From positions 186,001 to 250,000 of the forward strand of contig NZ_JACHVA010000101.1 in NCBI RefSeq assembly GCF_014230055.1: a stretch of 64,000 nt of DNA. Reading direction: 5' to 3'. A model generated the notes under the pieces. That model was not told the DNA's origin. It did no database searches and worked only from the letters and a program-made list of their open reading frames with translations. Made by a program: the position numbers and the translations under genes. This document shows, in pieces, positions 53,276-62,600 of the stretch (the stretch's first letter is position 1; the number at the start of each line of letters is the position of its first letter). Source of the DNA: Puniceicoccus vermicola (GTDB lineage Bacteria > Verrucomicrobiota > Verrucomicrobiia > Opitutales > Puniceicoccaceae).

Positions 53276-54145
53276 ATGAAGTATTTATTCCGCGCTCTGG
53301 CTGCTTCACTGTTGCTAAGCGGCTTTTCGCTGAGCGCCAATGCCTCTTTGCTCGCAATCGATAACTTTAACAATTATACGGCAGGGGATAACATTGATAC
53401 CTTAAATGGTGGAACTGGATGGACTGGAGGGTGGAACGCTTCCACGGCGACAACGACGCAGGTCTCTAGCGAATCACTAACTTACACTTTAGATGGGTTT
53501 ACTTATGGCGGTGGCAATTCGTTCTTGCTGACCGGTGCCGGGAATAACAACGCAGCGATTCGAACGATGACGACGGATACTAGTGGGCAGGATTACTATA
53601 CAAGTTTCCTTGTCAAATATGAGGGGCCGTCAGGGACGGAAACGGGGCAAGTTGATGTTCAGCATGGCTTTACTATTGCAGCTCTGGATAGTAGTGGGGC
53701 GTATGCCTCGAGTGATAACATGGTCTTTGCTAATGGTGGTGGGCGTAGGATCGAAGCTCGCAGCGGAGGATCGAACACAGACGTTTCTACAATTCTGCAG
53801 CTTCAGACGACATATCTGGTGGTGGCTAAATTTTCAGGATGGGACGACATCAATGGGAACTACACAACGACGCAAGCTTGGCTGAATCCTGCGAAGACTG
53901 ATGAATTTTCTACAGATCCTACCATCACTGCTTCGCATACAGGTCCTGGTTCTGATCAATTCTCAGGGATTGCCATGCGCTTTCTCAATAATACCAATTT
54001 CGGTGGTGATTATAAAGTATACATGGACGATTTGCGCATCGGGACGACTTGGGACTCAGTGGTGATTCCAGAGCCCGGAACTTATTCTTTAATCGCAGCT
54101 TCAATCGCGTTGGGTGCTGTCATGCTCGCTCGTCGGCGTAGATAA
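53276..54145 (+). CDS. Secreted PEP-CTERM protein with a jelly-roll-like domain
   Basis: I start at ATG 53276 because MKYLFRALAASLLLSGFSLS followed by ANAS is a clean signal peptide. In-frame starts at 53186 and 53222 would add an unusual polar leader. The mature part begins LLAIDNFNNYTAGDNIDTLN and GGTGWTGGW, a fold start seen in many secreted Verrucomicrobial and Planctomycetal proteins. The jelly-roll body includes DYYTSFLVKYEGPSG and YKVYMDDLRIGTTWDSVV. The C-terminus IPEPGTYSLIAASIALG, then VMLARRRR, is a canonical PEP-CTERM signal. It should be exported and sorted to the surface. Function within the glycan locus unknown. Confidence 0.85.
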   Translation: MKYLFRALAASLLLSGFSLSANASLLAIDNFNNYTAGDNIDTLNGGTGWTGGWNASTATTTQVSSESLTYTLDGFTYGGGNSFLLTGAGNNNAAIRTMTTDTSGQDYYTSFLVKYEGPSGTETGQVDVQHGFTIAALDSSGAYASSDNMVFANGGGRRIEARSGGSNTDVSTILQLQTTYLVVAKFSGWDDINGNYTTTQAWLNPAKTDEFSTDPTITASHTGPGSDQFSGIAMRFLNNTNFGGDYKVYMDDLRIGTTWDSVVIPEPGTYSLIAASIALGAVMLARRRR

Positions 54146-54309
54146 TCGAGGGCGATCGGCATTCCGAATAGGGGACCCTACAGGCTTATTGGGATTAGCA
54201 GCTAATCATAGGAGGAGGGGTTGCATTCGATTGACGCTGGTAACATCACATCGCGTGTTTCGAGCACTTGATTTCCGCCCAGCCAACAGCCGAGATTCTT
54301 AAACATATT

Positions 54310-56310
54310 ATGCCAGTCCATCAATTTTTATCGACAGATTCAGCGAGGAATCATCCCTCTCCTGAGGTGTCAGTGCCGGCTGGAGTCCTTTATAAGAGTC
54401 CGGCGAACTGGCCTTTGGAGGAGACGCCGGAAGGGAGGCGGGATCGTCGCTTCATCCGTCTTGCGGACCGTCCGACTGGGTTTGAAACGGATTTCGCCTG
54501 CCTAGAGCGTACGCTCCATCAGATCGTGCCACGCCAGCAGCAGAATGGTTGCTTTCTTTCCTCAGAAGAAATTCTTCTCCCGGATAAGAGCGACGACCAT
54601 CTCGGAGTCGCCGGAATGCTTGCCTACTACCTGAGCCTGACGGAAGAGAATCCGGATTGGAACGATGCCTTAGGCAGGGGGTTGCGCTATCAAATCGATC
54701 ACCTGTGCGCGACGGCTCCGAATACGAGTGGGCGTTACGTTCGCTATTATCTGGAACGAGACAGTCCCTTGGACTGGTGCAATACACTCTGGAGTCTACA
54801 GGGCCTGAATTTCGTTTTGGAATTCGGCCAGCCTTTTCTCCCCCGAGAACTCTATCGGGAAGCCTTGGAGCTCGGGCGGGATTTCTGGGAGCATCTGACT
54901 AACTATCCCGCTCGCGACGAGAATCCCTGCCACAACCAACTCCTGGAGTATGCATCAATCGGTTACACCTATGGTCGTATTTCCGCCCGACCCAAAGTTT
55001 GCCAGTATGTGTTGGACTATTACAAGAGCGTGCTTAGGAAACTGCGGATTGAGGATAGTGGACGCTGGATCTATACCGAGTTTAACCGTTGGTGTGCGCA
55101 CTACGCATTGCTCTCTTGGTATGCCTTGGAGCATTTGTGGGTGGAGAGCGGGGAATCACTTTTCGAGGAAGATGCTATGGAAATGGCTGCAGCCTTTAAC
55201 GACCGGATCTCAGCGGGTGGCTATTACTTTGGGGGCTCCCGCCGGGATGAACCGGGGTATGAGACTTTTCTCTACCAATTTTGGTTGCGGGGGCAGGTCT
55301 TCAATTTTGATCGGCTCTTACTGCCCGAGCCTTCGGATCAATGGCGCGACTTGATTTATGATGGTCATAATGGTCGTAGTCTAGTTTCCGAAATGATGCT
55401 CTTTGCAAAGCAGCCTTCAATTGCGAGGACTTCATTGTCGCTGAGTGTCTACACTCTGTATCGAAACCGCTGTTCGGTCCGCTTCAACGAAAATGGGACT
55501 TCACGTCATATTTCGGTGAATGGTTTGGAGCTAATCGAGGCGAATTTACCGGATTCTTTGAACAGTCCTCTGCTGTGGAAACAAAATGGGAATTGGGTGG
55601 AAGATTCGATATTGGCGAAGCCACCACCTCCCAGTCCATTGCATCGCTATGGCCGTGTCCTTGGACAGAGTTTTTCCGGGGTTGAGCTGCGCGCGACGAT
55701 GCAGCGGGGAAGCGATTGGGAGATCCGAACGTGGTGGATTACCGATGGGCATCGGCTGCAGGGAATTGCTCATCTCATCGCGCACAACGCGGTTCGAAGC
55801 GATCAGGTGAAATTCGTATTGGGCAACCCTTGTTTGACAGAAACGGAGGGAGTCGTGAAGCCTGTGTTTTCGGTATCCAATTCGGATTGTTCAGTGAATA
55901 CATTCGGACCGCAGCAATCTTTGAGGAGCGTGGACTTCCTGCGAATCGGGGATCAATACATTCGCGCCTCCACTCCAATGCAATTTGTTCGTCCCAGCGA
56001 AGATGCTTTTGACGGTTTCCCGGCGAGAAACAGAAAATTGTGGAGCAAGCAGAAAGACTCGAATCGGATCGAGATTGTCCTTTCAGAAACTTCGAAGCAG
56101 TTCCATTTCCGCGAAAGCTTGTTTGTTGGCATGGAAATCGGAGGAGAACGAACTCCTCCGGAAGTTTTCGACAAACCTGGAATCTGGACGTGCGGTGGAA
56201 AAATTGGTCGCTTCGAAGCGACAGAAGTCGAAGGAAACTGGTCTTATTCATTCAAGCCCGAAGGAACAAAAATTTTCCAATTGTCGAACCCGGCGTTTGG
56301 GCATGCTTAG
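54310..56310 (+). CDS. Cytoplasmic alpha/alpha-toroid-like protein, possible polysaccharide lyase or uronate hydrolase
   Basis: The ATG at 54310 (MPVHQFLSTDSARNH) is preferred to the TTG at 54268. The 666-residue product is helical in its first 370 residues, with LGVAGMLAYYLSLTEENPDW, GLRYQIDHLCATAPN, DWCNTLWSLQGLNFVLEFGQ, NQLLEYASIGYTYGRIS, RWIYTEFNRWCAHYALLSWY and ISAGGYYFGGSRRDEPGYE. A beta-rich C-terminal half follows (SVRFNENGTSRHISVNGLEL). A toroid plus beta-sheet layout is typical of heparinase/alginate-lyase-like and GH88/GH105-like enzymes. I cannot assign a family with certainty. It has no signal peptide. It lies 43 bases before a secreted CIA30-like gene. Confidence 0.5.
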   Translation: MPVHQFLSTDSARNHPSPEVSVPAGVLYKSPANWPLEETPEGRRDRRFIRLADRPTGFETDFACLERTLHQIVPRQQQNGCFLSSEEILLPDKSDDHLGVAGMLAYYLSLTEENPDWNDALGRGLRYQIDHLCATAPNTSGRYVRYYLERDSPLDWCNTLWSLQGLNFVLEFGQPFLPRELYREALELGRDFWEHLTNYPARDENPCHNQLLEYASIGYTYGRISARPKVCQYVLDYYKSVLRKLRIEDSGRWIYTEFNRWCAHYALLSWYALEHLWVESGESLFEEDAMEMAAAFNDRISAGGYYFGGSRRDEPGYETFLYQFWLRGQVFNFDRLLLPEPSDQWRDLIYDGHNGRSLVSEMMLFAKQPSIARTSLSLSVYTLYRNRCSVRFNENGTSRHISVNGLELIEANLPDSLNSPLLWKQNGNWVEDSILAKPPPPSPLHRYGRVLGQSFSGVELRATMQRGSDWEIRTWWITDGHRLQGIAHLIAHNAVRSDQVKFVLGNPCLTETEGVVKPVFSVSNSDCSVNTFGPQQSLRSVDFLRIGDQYIRASTPMQFVRPSEDAFDGFPARNRKLWSKQKDSNRIEIVLSETSKQFHFRESLFVGMEIGGERTPPEVFDKPGIWTCGGKIGRFEATEVEGNWSYSFKPEGTKIFQLSNPAFGHA

Positions 56311-56353
56311 CCGGAATGCCACACCCTATAAATAACAGATTAGATAGATTATT

Positions 56354-56866
56354 ATGAAGATTAGAAACATACTTCTCGTGCTCGGATATGCGGCGTTCCT
56401 GTCGCAACTATCTGCGGAGTCCACTAGCCTAATGAGTAGCAATTGGAGAGGCGGAGCTTTGAAAAAAACGACTTCAGAGGTCAAGGAAGGTGACTTTTCC
56501 TACCGTTGGGATGCAGCCGACAGTTCCTATTTTCGGATCGATCAACTGGCTTCAGAAGACTGGAGTGATTTCAATGGAATTAGCTTCTGGTTGTATTCGG
56601 AGGAGGATAATGGAGCCAGTATCGCGATTGGAGCCTATGGAGCCCAGGGGGCGGATGGGTCTTCCGGAGACTCATACTACGTGTATCGCTTCACCGTAGA
56701 TTGGGTAGGGTGGAAAGAGATACAGGTGGAGCTCGACGACTTCATTCCTGTCCGGGGCCCGGATGGATGGTCCAGCGTTTCCTATCTGAAAGTGATGAGC
56801 AATTACGGGACGAAGCCGATTCCCGGGACGGTTTTATATTTTAACGGTCTCAAATTAGAAGAATAA
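56354..56866 (+). CDS. Small secreted CIA30/CBM-like protein
   Basis: The 170-residue product has a signal peptide (MKIRNILLVLGYAAFLSQLS, then AES). The rest is a jelly-roll-type sequence: GDFSYRWDAADSSYFRIDQL, DWSDFNGISFWLYSEEDNGA, YYVYRFTVDWVGWKEIQVEL and VSYLKVMSNYGTKPIPGTVL. This pattern is seen in the N-terminal domains of secreted lyases and in carbohydrate-binding modules that stand alone. It lies between the toroid-like enzyme and the GH39-like enzyme, with 17 bases to the next start, so it is probably cotranscribed and may bind the shared substrate. Confidence 0.65.
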   Translation: MKIRNILLVLGYAAFLSQLSAESTSLMSSNWRGGALKKTTSEVKEGDFSYRWDAADSSYFRIDQLASEDWSDFNGISFWLYSEEDNGASIAIGAYGAQGADGSSGDSYYVYRFTVDWVGWKEIQVELDDFIPVRGPDGWSSVSYLKVMSNYGTKPIPGTVLYFNGLKLEE

Positions 56867-56882
56867 TCCCAATCTCTCCCCA

Positions 56883-59519
56883 ATGCTTTATCTCCCTATG
56901 TTTAGAACCTCAGCAAACCATCTATTGAAGTTCATTGGACTTTCCTGTGCTTTCGGGTGCGCGGCCGTTCCCGTTCTGGGCGCGAGTGAGAACCTATTGG
57001 ACAATCCTGGATTCGAGGACCTTGGTGATACCAGTTCCTGGAATGAGAATAACTGGGCGAGTCTGGATGCAGATTTTCTACGCGACCCGGTAAATCCCCA
57101 TTCGGGATCCTATTCGCAGAAAGTGACGCTAAAAAAGGTCGAGGGGGTATCGGACTTACAATTTGCCCAGGATGTCGATCTGAACCCGGGAGATCTCGTA
57201 CAGGTTCGGTTTTGGTCCAGAGGTTTCAGCAATTCGGCACCCGTATCCTTACAGATTCGAAGGAAGGGACACCCGTATAGGCAATATTTCTCGGCGGAAT
57301 TCACCGCGACTGAGGCTTGGAGTGAGCATCTTTTCAATGTCACGATGCCATCCAATTTTGATGCAGGTGATGAGCTCGTGCTCTTGTTCAGTTTGGGGGA
57401 TGAAACATCGATCTGGTTGGATGATGTCAGTCTTTCGCGAATCAGTCCGCAAAGTGATGCACCGGCGTTCCCAGGGAATCCGTTGCGCAACGATTCATTC
57501 GAAGTGGGGATCGATGGTTGGGTCGCCACATTCCGCGAAGCAGGAGGTATAGCTAAAGCTAGTTACGGGGATGAGAACAATATCAGTACCTCTCTAGATT
57601 CCGTTTTTCAAGAGGAAGCTCCGGATGGATCACGGGTGATGACCTTCAAGGTGAGGGACGATTGTTCGGTTGCTATTACTTCTGGATTCTTTCCGCTTCG
57701 GTATGGACATCCGGTGGAAGTCGGATTCTGGATGAAGACCAGCGTTCCGGGTTTGGCGGTCGAAGCGGCGCTCGGGGGTGGAACCTTTCCTAACATGGTT
57801 TGGGACAAATATATGGCGAAGAGTGACGATAAGGCTTGGCGCTACTATCGCTTTACGGCGACACCAAAACCGAATGCACACGGCACCTACGTGCTGCAAT
57901 TTTATACTCGGGTTCCCGGTCGGTACGAGATTGATCAAGTGACGGTGATGGATGCGGAGTCAACTGTGAGTGTGGATGACCTCGCTCCTATGGAGGCAGG
58001 GTTTGAGGACGTTGAAGATGGTGATCCGGCTCACATCTACCACTTGGAGGATCAGGCCGCTTTCCGGCTGAACGTGCTCAATCGCGACGGGATGGAACTT
58101 ACGGCTCGCGTGATTGACCTGTGGGACAATGTCTTAGCCGAGTTTTCCGTTACGGATTTCGAATCGAACGGATTAATCGAGCAGACTGTTCTTTCTATGC
58201 CTACGACGAGGCTGGGAGGATTCAAATGCTCGGTTTATGCGAACGGAGAGAGTGAGGCTCTGGCTGAAGTGCTGTATGTGGTCCTCCCGCGCTTGGCTGC
58301 CGTCGCGGATGTGGAGGATTCTTTCTTTGGGGGGCATGCGAAACTGACGCCCTACAACCTGCACATTGCGGAGAAAATGGGGTATCGTTGGTTGCGGCTG
58401 TATCCACCCTTGGTGACGCAATGGATGGCGGTCGAGCCGGAACCGGGGGAGTGGAATTTCGACACCCGTGGAGCCGCCCGGGCTCACGACATGGGCTTTC
58501 AGTTGATGGCCGGATTCTCCAGCACTCCAGAATGGGCCGCCGGCGTCTCGCCGAAACTCGCCGCCCGGTCCCGATGGTGGTCGAGTTGGCCTCCGGCAAA
58601 ATGGAGTGATTGGCAGACCTATGTGAAGAAGACCCAAGAGGCCTTCGGTCCCTATATTCAAACTTGGGAAGTTTGGAATGAGCCGGATGGAAAGTTTCTT
58701 CAAGTTCCCGGATCTCAGGAAAAACCGGTTGTTTATTTAGATTTACTGCGCACGGCCAGCGAGGCCCTTAGCGATGTGCGGGAACAGATTCAGTTGATTG
58801 CGGGGGCCGTGGTGACTTTGCACCGACCATTTACTCGCGATGTTCTGAATCTTGATGCTGGGCAGTATATTGATGCCTACTCATTTCATTACTATGGAGG
58901 TTATGTGGGGGAAAGAAGCCCGGACGAGACGGCAGACCTTGAAGAGATCGAGCATATCCGGTCATTCAAAAACCGTGATGGGAAACCGTTGAATATTTGG
59001 GTTACGGAGGCCGGCGTGAAAGCTCCTAGCTGGTTGGATACCATGCATATCGCCCAAAAGAGGCAGACGACGATTGCCGGTTATGCTCACACGCTCGTTC
59101 GTTCCGCGATCTTTTTCAAAGCCGTGGGAGCGAAACGTTTTTTCCACTACGAAGGGTTTGCGAACCCTTCGGGTTCGATTAGCTATCGCCGCGAAACAGC
59201 GATCGTCGATGTTGACGGCATTCCGCAGCCGAGCGTTGCCGCATTTGCGGCCATGGTTTATTTCCTGGAAGGTGCAGAACCTCTGGAGTTTGAAATCATC
59301 TCACTGGGAGAAGCTGAGCCTCGTATCGCGCAGTTCGAGCGCGGTGCCCGGAAGGTCTCGGCCCTGTGGTCAAGAACTCCGGTGGGAATTCAGAATCTGC
59401 CGGAGCTCGACTTAAGCCGTTGGGATGCCTTTGATTTGATGGGCAATCCCATAGAAGAAATCGAAAATATTGTCCTATCCCTCTCTCCCGTCTATCTTGT
59501 GGAAAAGAGCCAACCCTAA
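56883..59519 (+). CDS. Secreted GH39/GH5-like glycosidase with two N-terminal carbohydrate-binding modules
   Basis: The 878-residue product starts MLYLPMFRTSANHL; the second Met (56898) is an alternative start. A signal peptide ends near VPVLGAS. Two CBM4/CBM9-type modules follow (NLLDNPGFEDLGDTSSW, then VSLQIRRKGHP, WLDDVSLSRI; and PLRNDSFEVGIDGWVATFRE). The barrel begins YNLHIAEKMGYRWLRLYPPL. WEVWNEPDGKFLQ (about residue 598) contains the acid/base Glu of GH-A enzymes, and LNIWVTEAGVKAPSW (about 702) contains the nucleophile Glu. GH39-type activity on beta-xylosides or similar sugars is possible but not proven. A C-terminal beta domain closes the protein. Confidence 0.75.
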   Translation: MLYLPMFRTSANHLLKFIGLSCAFGCAAVPVLGASENLLDNPGFEDLGDTSSWNENNWASLDADFLRDPVNPHSGSYSQKVTLKKVEGVSDLQFAQDVDLNPGDLVQVRFWSRGFSNSAPVSLQIRRKGHPYRQYFSAEFTATEAWSEHLFNVTMPSNFDAGDELVLLFSLGDETSIWLDDVSLSRISPQSDAPAFPGNPLRNDSFEVGIDGWVATFREAGGIAKASYGDENNISTSLDSVFQEEAPDGSRVMTFKVRDDCSVAITSGFFPLRYGHPVEVGFWMKTSVPGLAVEAALGGGTFPNMVWDKYMAKSDDKAWRYYRFTATPKPNAHGTYVLQFYTRVPGRYEIDQVTVMDAESTVSVDDLAPMEAGFEDVEDGDPAHIYHLEDQAAFRLNVLNRDGMELTARVIDLWDNVLAEFSVTDFESNGLIEQTVLSMPTTRLGGFKCSVYANGESEALAEVLYVVLPRLAAVADVEDSFFGGHAKLTPYNLHIAEKMGYRWLRLYPPLVTQWMAVEPEPGEWNFDTRGAARAHDMGFQLMAGFSSTPEWAAGVSPKLAARSRWWSSWPPAKWSDWQTYVKKTQEAFGPYIQTWEVWNEPDGKFLQVPGSQEKPVVYLDLLRTASEALSDVREQIQLIAGAVVTLHRPFTRDVLNLDAGQYIDAYSFHYYGGYVGERSPDETADLEEIEHIRSFKNRDGKPLNIWVTEAGVKAPSWLDTMHIAQKRQTTIAGYAHTLVRSAIFFKAVGAKRFFHYEGFANPSGSISYRRETAIVDVDGIPQPSVAAFAAMVYFLEGAEPLEFEIISLGEAEPRIAQFERGARKVSALWSRTPVGIQNLPELDLSRWDAFDLMGNPIEEIENIVLSLSPVYLVEKSQP

Positions 59520-59531
59520 TCCCCGCTACGA

Positions 59532-60245
59532 ATGAATGGTCGCATGCACAATCCGAGAGCAAGGTCTGATTTCAGTTCCGATGGAGCTTTCACCCTGGTC
59601 GAGTCATTGTTGGTGATCGCGATTATCGCTATTCTCGCGGCCATCATTATACCCGTGACCCAGACAGTTCGTACTCGTATGGCTGCTACGGTATCGCAGT
59701 CGAATCTAAGACAGCTTGGGGTATTGTTCCAGCAATACCAAGCTAATCACGATTTTGAATTGCCACCGGCTTCCCATTCCTACGACGGGAGGCGAATGGT
59801 GTGGGACCACTATTTAGCCGAGTATTTGGAGGATGACTCGGAGATCGAAGCGTTGCTGCACTCCCCAGCGGACACCCTGAAACGTCGTTGGAATAACCAA
59901 GAGCCTCGCACTTATTCCATGGTTCGCGCCAATGGCTTAGGGGTTGCTGCGACATCACGCAAAAAGGAGGCTCCTCCGGTGGCTCGTGGGTTGAATATTC
60001 CCGAGCCGATGAAGGTTCTTTTGCTGGTCGAACGAAGCTCGGATACGAATGTCGTCTTTGGTGATTCAGTGGCAGTGACTGACAATCCCAATCAACAATT
60101 AACGCATGGAGCCGATATGTATGGTGGAAAATTTAACTACCTGTACATGGATGGACATGTCGAATTCTTGAACCCTGAAGAAACCATTGGCGACGGAACA
60201 ATGGCGGCCCCCGGAGGGGGTTGGACCATTCGGGATACGGACTGA
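59532..60245 (+). CDS. Type II secretion/pilin-like protein with H-X9-DG C-terminal domain
   Basis: The 237-residue product has a prepilin leader. After SSDGA there is FTLVESLLVIAIIAILAAII, with Glu at +5, the canonical prepilin cleavage and methylation site (GA-F). The C-terminal region contains GGKFNYLYMDGHVEFLNPEE, the H-X9-DG type found in Planctomycetes and Verrucomicrobia. The first Met of MNGRMHNPRARSD is used here; a second Met four codons later is possible. It sits 12 bases after a secreted glycosidase, a setting that recalls the prepilin-like A proteins in the other sugar clusters. A role in secreting or displaying these enzymes is an inference. Confidence 0.85.
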   Translation: MNGRMHNPRARSDFSSDGAFTLVESLLVIAIIAILAAIIIPVTQTVRTRMAATVSQSNLRQLGVLFQQYQANHDFELPPASHSYDGRRMVWDHYLAEYLEDDSEIEALLHSPADTLKRRWNNQEPRTYSMVRANGLGVAATSRKKEAPPVARGLNIPEPMKVLLLVERSSDTNVVFGDSVAVTDNPNQQLTHGADMYGGKFNYLYMDGHVEFLNPEETIGDGTMAAPGGGWTIRDTD

Positions 60246-60312
60246 TTCTGTATTCCGTTTCTGGTTTGTTCTAGTAGAGCCTTGATGGTGGTGTATCAAC
60301 TTTGTCTGGAAT

Positions 60313-61089
60313 ATGGATTATTCGCACAAAAAATCTCCCTTTGATCTTTCAGGTCGTATTGCCCTGGTGACTGGGTCTGCGAGAGGCTTGGGACGGGCGA
60401 TTGCTGAGGAACTGTCTCGGAATGGTGCGTCGGTCATCGTCAACGACCTAAGAGCTGAGGGTGCGTCTGCAACATTGGTTGGCGAGCTAAAGGCAGAAGG
60501 GCACAAAGTCTGGAATATGGCCGCCGATGTTTCGGACGAGATTGCGGTGAATGCTCTCTTTGAGAAAATCGTAAAGGATTGCGGGAGATTGGATTTCTTG
60601 GTGAACAATGCCGGAACCGCGATTACTCAAGATATCTTTGAGACGTCGACAGAGGAGTGGGATCGCATCCTCGACACCAATCTCAAGAGTTGCTTTCTGT
60701 GCTCGAAGAGGGCGATGGAGCTAATGAGGGACCAAAAGTTCGGGCGTATCGTGAACATCGCTTCGGTCGTCGCCCATCGCGGGGCATTTATGGGGCCGGT
60801 TCATTACGCGGCATCGAAAAGCGGGATGCTTGGCATTACGAAAACGTTGGCCAGGACGGGGGCTCCGCTAGGGATCAATGTGAACGCGGTAGCGCCGGGG
60901 ATCATTTTGACCGAGTTGCTGGAACGTTCGCACGGAGCGGATGGGATTAAAGAGTTGGCGAAATCGGTTCCACTCGGCGTGGGTGCGCCTCGGGATGTGG
61001 GGATGTCCGTTGCCTTCCTCTGCAGCGCCGCCGCCGACTACATCACGGGAGCGACCCTGGATGTGAATGGAGGGATGTACCTCCGGTAA
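60313..61089 (+). CDS. SDR-family sugar/alcohol dehydrogenase
   Basis: The 258-residue product has the classical short-chain dehydrogenase order: ALVTGSARGLGRAIAEELSR (residues 17-36, cofactor loop TGxxxGxG), VNDLRAEGAS, FLVNNAGTAITQDI (about 95), IVNIASVVAHRG (about 145), and the catalytic YAASKSGMLG (Tyr about 165, Lys about 169). NVNAVAPGIILTELLE follows, and the C-terminus is SAAADYITGATLDVNGGM. It should oxidise a sugar or polyol with NAD(P). It is the first of four rightward genes that look like one oxidative sugar pathway. Confidence 0.93.
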   Translation: MDYSHKKSPFDLSGRIALVTGSARGLGRAIAEELSRNGASVIVNDLRAEGASATLVGELKAEGHKVWNMAADVSDEIAVNALFEKIVKDCGRLDFLVNNAGTAITQDIFETSTEEWDRILDTNLKSCFLCSKRAMELMRDQKFGRIVNIASVVAHRGAFMGPVHYAASKSGMLGITKTLARTGAPLGINVNAVAPGIILTELLERSHGADGIKELAKSVPLGVGAPRDVGMSVAFLCSAAADYITGATLDVNGGMYLR

Positions 61090-61139
61090 TCGATGGTTTC
61101 GTCTTTCCGGCAATTTTTTCTCTCCATAAAAGTCATTCT

Positions 61140-62417
61140 ATGAAACTGCCTTCTTCCTCACACTCGCGGAGTTTCGATGTCATCGTGGCCGGCGGAGGAC
61201 CGGCTGGCATAGCGGCTGCGATTGCCGCCAGTCGGACGGGGGCGAAGGTGCTAATACTCGAAGGGCATGGTTGCTTGGGAGGGGTCTGGACGGCCGGGGC
61301 TTTGACCTTAATTTTGGATTCGGAAAACAAGACCGGATTGATGGAGGAGATTTACCAACGGTTGTCTCAATACGAAGGTCGGTCCGCGATTCCCAGTAAC
61401 CGATACGATGTCGAGGTCATGAAGTGGGTGCTGGACGAGCTTTGTGAAGAGGCGGGAGTGGCCGTTCGGCTGCATACCCAGGTGACGGCAGCGAGAATGG
61501 TTCAAGGGCGTTTGACCTCGGTAGAAACGCACAGTAAGTCGGGTTTTGAATCCTGGGAGGGGAAAGTCTTTATTGATTGTACGGGGGACGGCGATTTGGG
61601 CGCTCTGGCTGGAAACGGCTTTGAAATGGGGCACCCGGTGTCGGGGGAAGTTCAGCCGATGTCTCTGATGGCGATCGTCACGGGGGTCTCGTCACCCGAG
61701 ATCGATCCCTATGTCGTTGAGTCGAATGGAGAGTATTCGGACTCTCCGAAAGAGGTGTTGTGTAAGGCCATCGAGTCCGGGGGGCATTCTCCTTCCTATC
61801 GAAGTCCGAGTCTCTTTCGCATTCATCCGGATGTCTACGGATTGATGACCAATCACCAATATTCCGTTCGTTGTGATGATGCCGAGGGTATCTCCGAGGC
61901 AACCCGGGAAGCACGAGGAGAAATTCACAAGATTGTTCGATCATTGAGATCACAGGGAGGGGCTTTTGCTGGGTTGAGGTTGGTCGCCACCGCTGAGCAA
62001 ATCGGGGTGCGAGAAGGCCGGCGCTTGCATGGGTGGTATCGGCTGACTGTGGATGATCTGGTGCGGGGGGTACGATTTGACGATGCGATTGCCCGTGCCA
62101 CCTTCTGCGTGGATGTCCATTCCACGAATCCGGAAGCGGGCAAAAGCTATGATTCCGACGGAGTTCAAACCCAACCCTACGACATACCCCTACGTGCACT
62201 CGTTGCGAAAAATGTGGATGGACTGCTCATGGCGGGCCGTTGTATTAGCGGGGATTTCTGGGCTCATGCGTCCTATAGGGTGACCGGCAATGCGGTCGCG
62301 ATGGGAGAGGCTTCGGGTTCCTTCGCAGGTTATTGCCTGGCGAATGAAACCACTCCGCACACGATCTGTTCAGATCAGGAAAAGCTCTCCACCTACAGTA
62401 AGCAGATCACGTCCTGA
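61140..62417 (+). CDS. FAD-dependent oxidoreductase
   Basis: The 425-residue product begins with a Rossmann FAD fold (FDVIVAGGGPAGIAAAIAAS, then GAKVLILEGHGCLGG). It continues with VKWVLDEL-like MKWVLDELCEEAGVAVRLHT, VFIDCTGDGDLGALAGNGFE, and near the end NVDGLLMAGRCISGDFWAHA followed by SYRVTGNAVAMGEASG, the second FAD-contact block. This matches the FAD_oxidored-type proteins frequent in Verrucomicrobial and Planctomycetal sugar clusters. The substrate is not known. It is 50 bases after the SDR gene on the same strand. Confidence 0.82.
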   Translation: MKLPSSSHSRSFDVIVAGGGPAGIAAAIAASRTGAKVLILEGHGCLGGVWTAGALTLILDSENKTGLMEEIYQRLSQYEGRSAIPSNRYDVEVMKWVLDELCEEAGVAVRLHTQVTAARMVQGRLTSVETHSKSGFESWEGKVFIDCTGDGDLGALAGNGFEMGHPVSGEVQPMSLMAIVTGVSSPEIDPYVVESNGEYSDSPKEVLCKAIESGGHSPSYRSPSLFRIHPDVYGLMTNHQYSVRCDDAEGISEATREARGEIHKIVRSLRSQGGAFAGLRLVATAEQIGVREGRRLHGWYRLTVDDLVRGVRFDDAIARATFCVDVHSTNPEAGKSYDSDGVQTQPYDIPLRALVAKNVDGLLMAGRCISGDFWAHASYRVTGNAVAMGEASGSFAGYCLANETTPHTICSDQEKLSTYSKQITS

Positions 62418-62496
62418 ATCGGGAACGGGCGGATGTCTTGGATCGGGTAGGTCACTGGCACAATTCGGCGAGAGGAGGATTCGCTGCTCTCCTCTA

Positions 62497-62521
62497 CGCC
62501 CAAAATTATTAACTTTTGGCG
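62497..62521. promoter_or_regulatory. Hairpin between the FAD oxidoreductase and the dehydratase genes
   Basis: Arms CGCC(C)AAAA and TTTTGGCG pair across TTATTAAC with one bulged base. A second inverted pair, AGAGGAG/CTCCTCT, lies just upstream (62471-62495). Either may end the upstream transcript or serve as an operator. Confidence 0.35.
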
Positions 62522-62600
62522 CATCAATGCTAAGCGTGTTCGGTTGCTCTCAGTCGAAGGGTTTGTGATGCTTCTAGTTCATTCACCCCTTTTGATTCCT

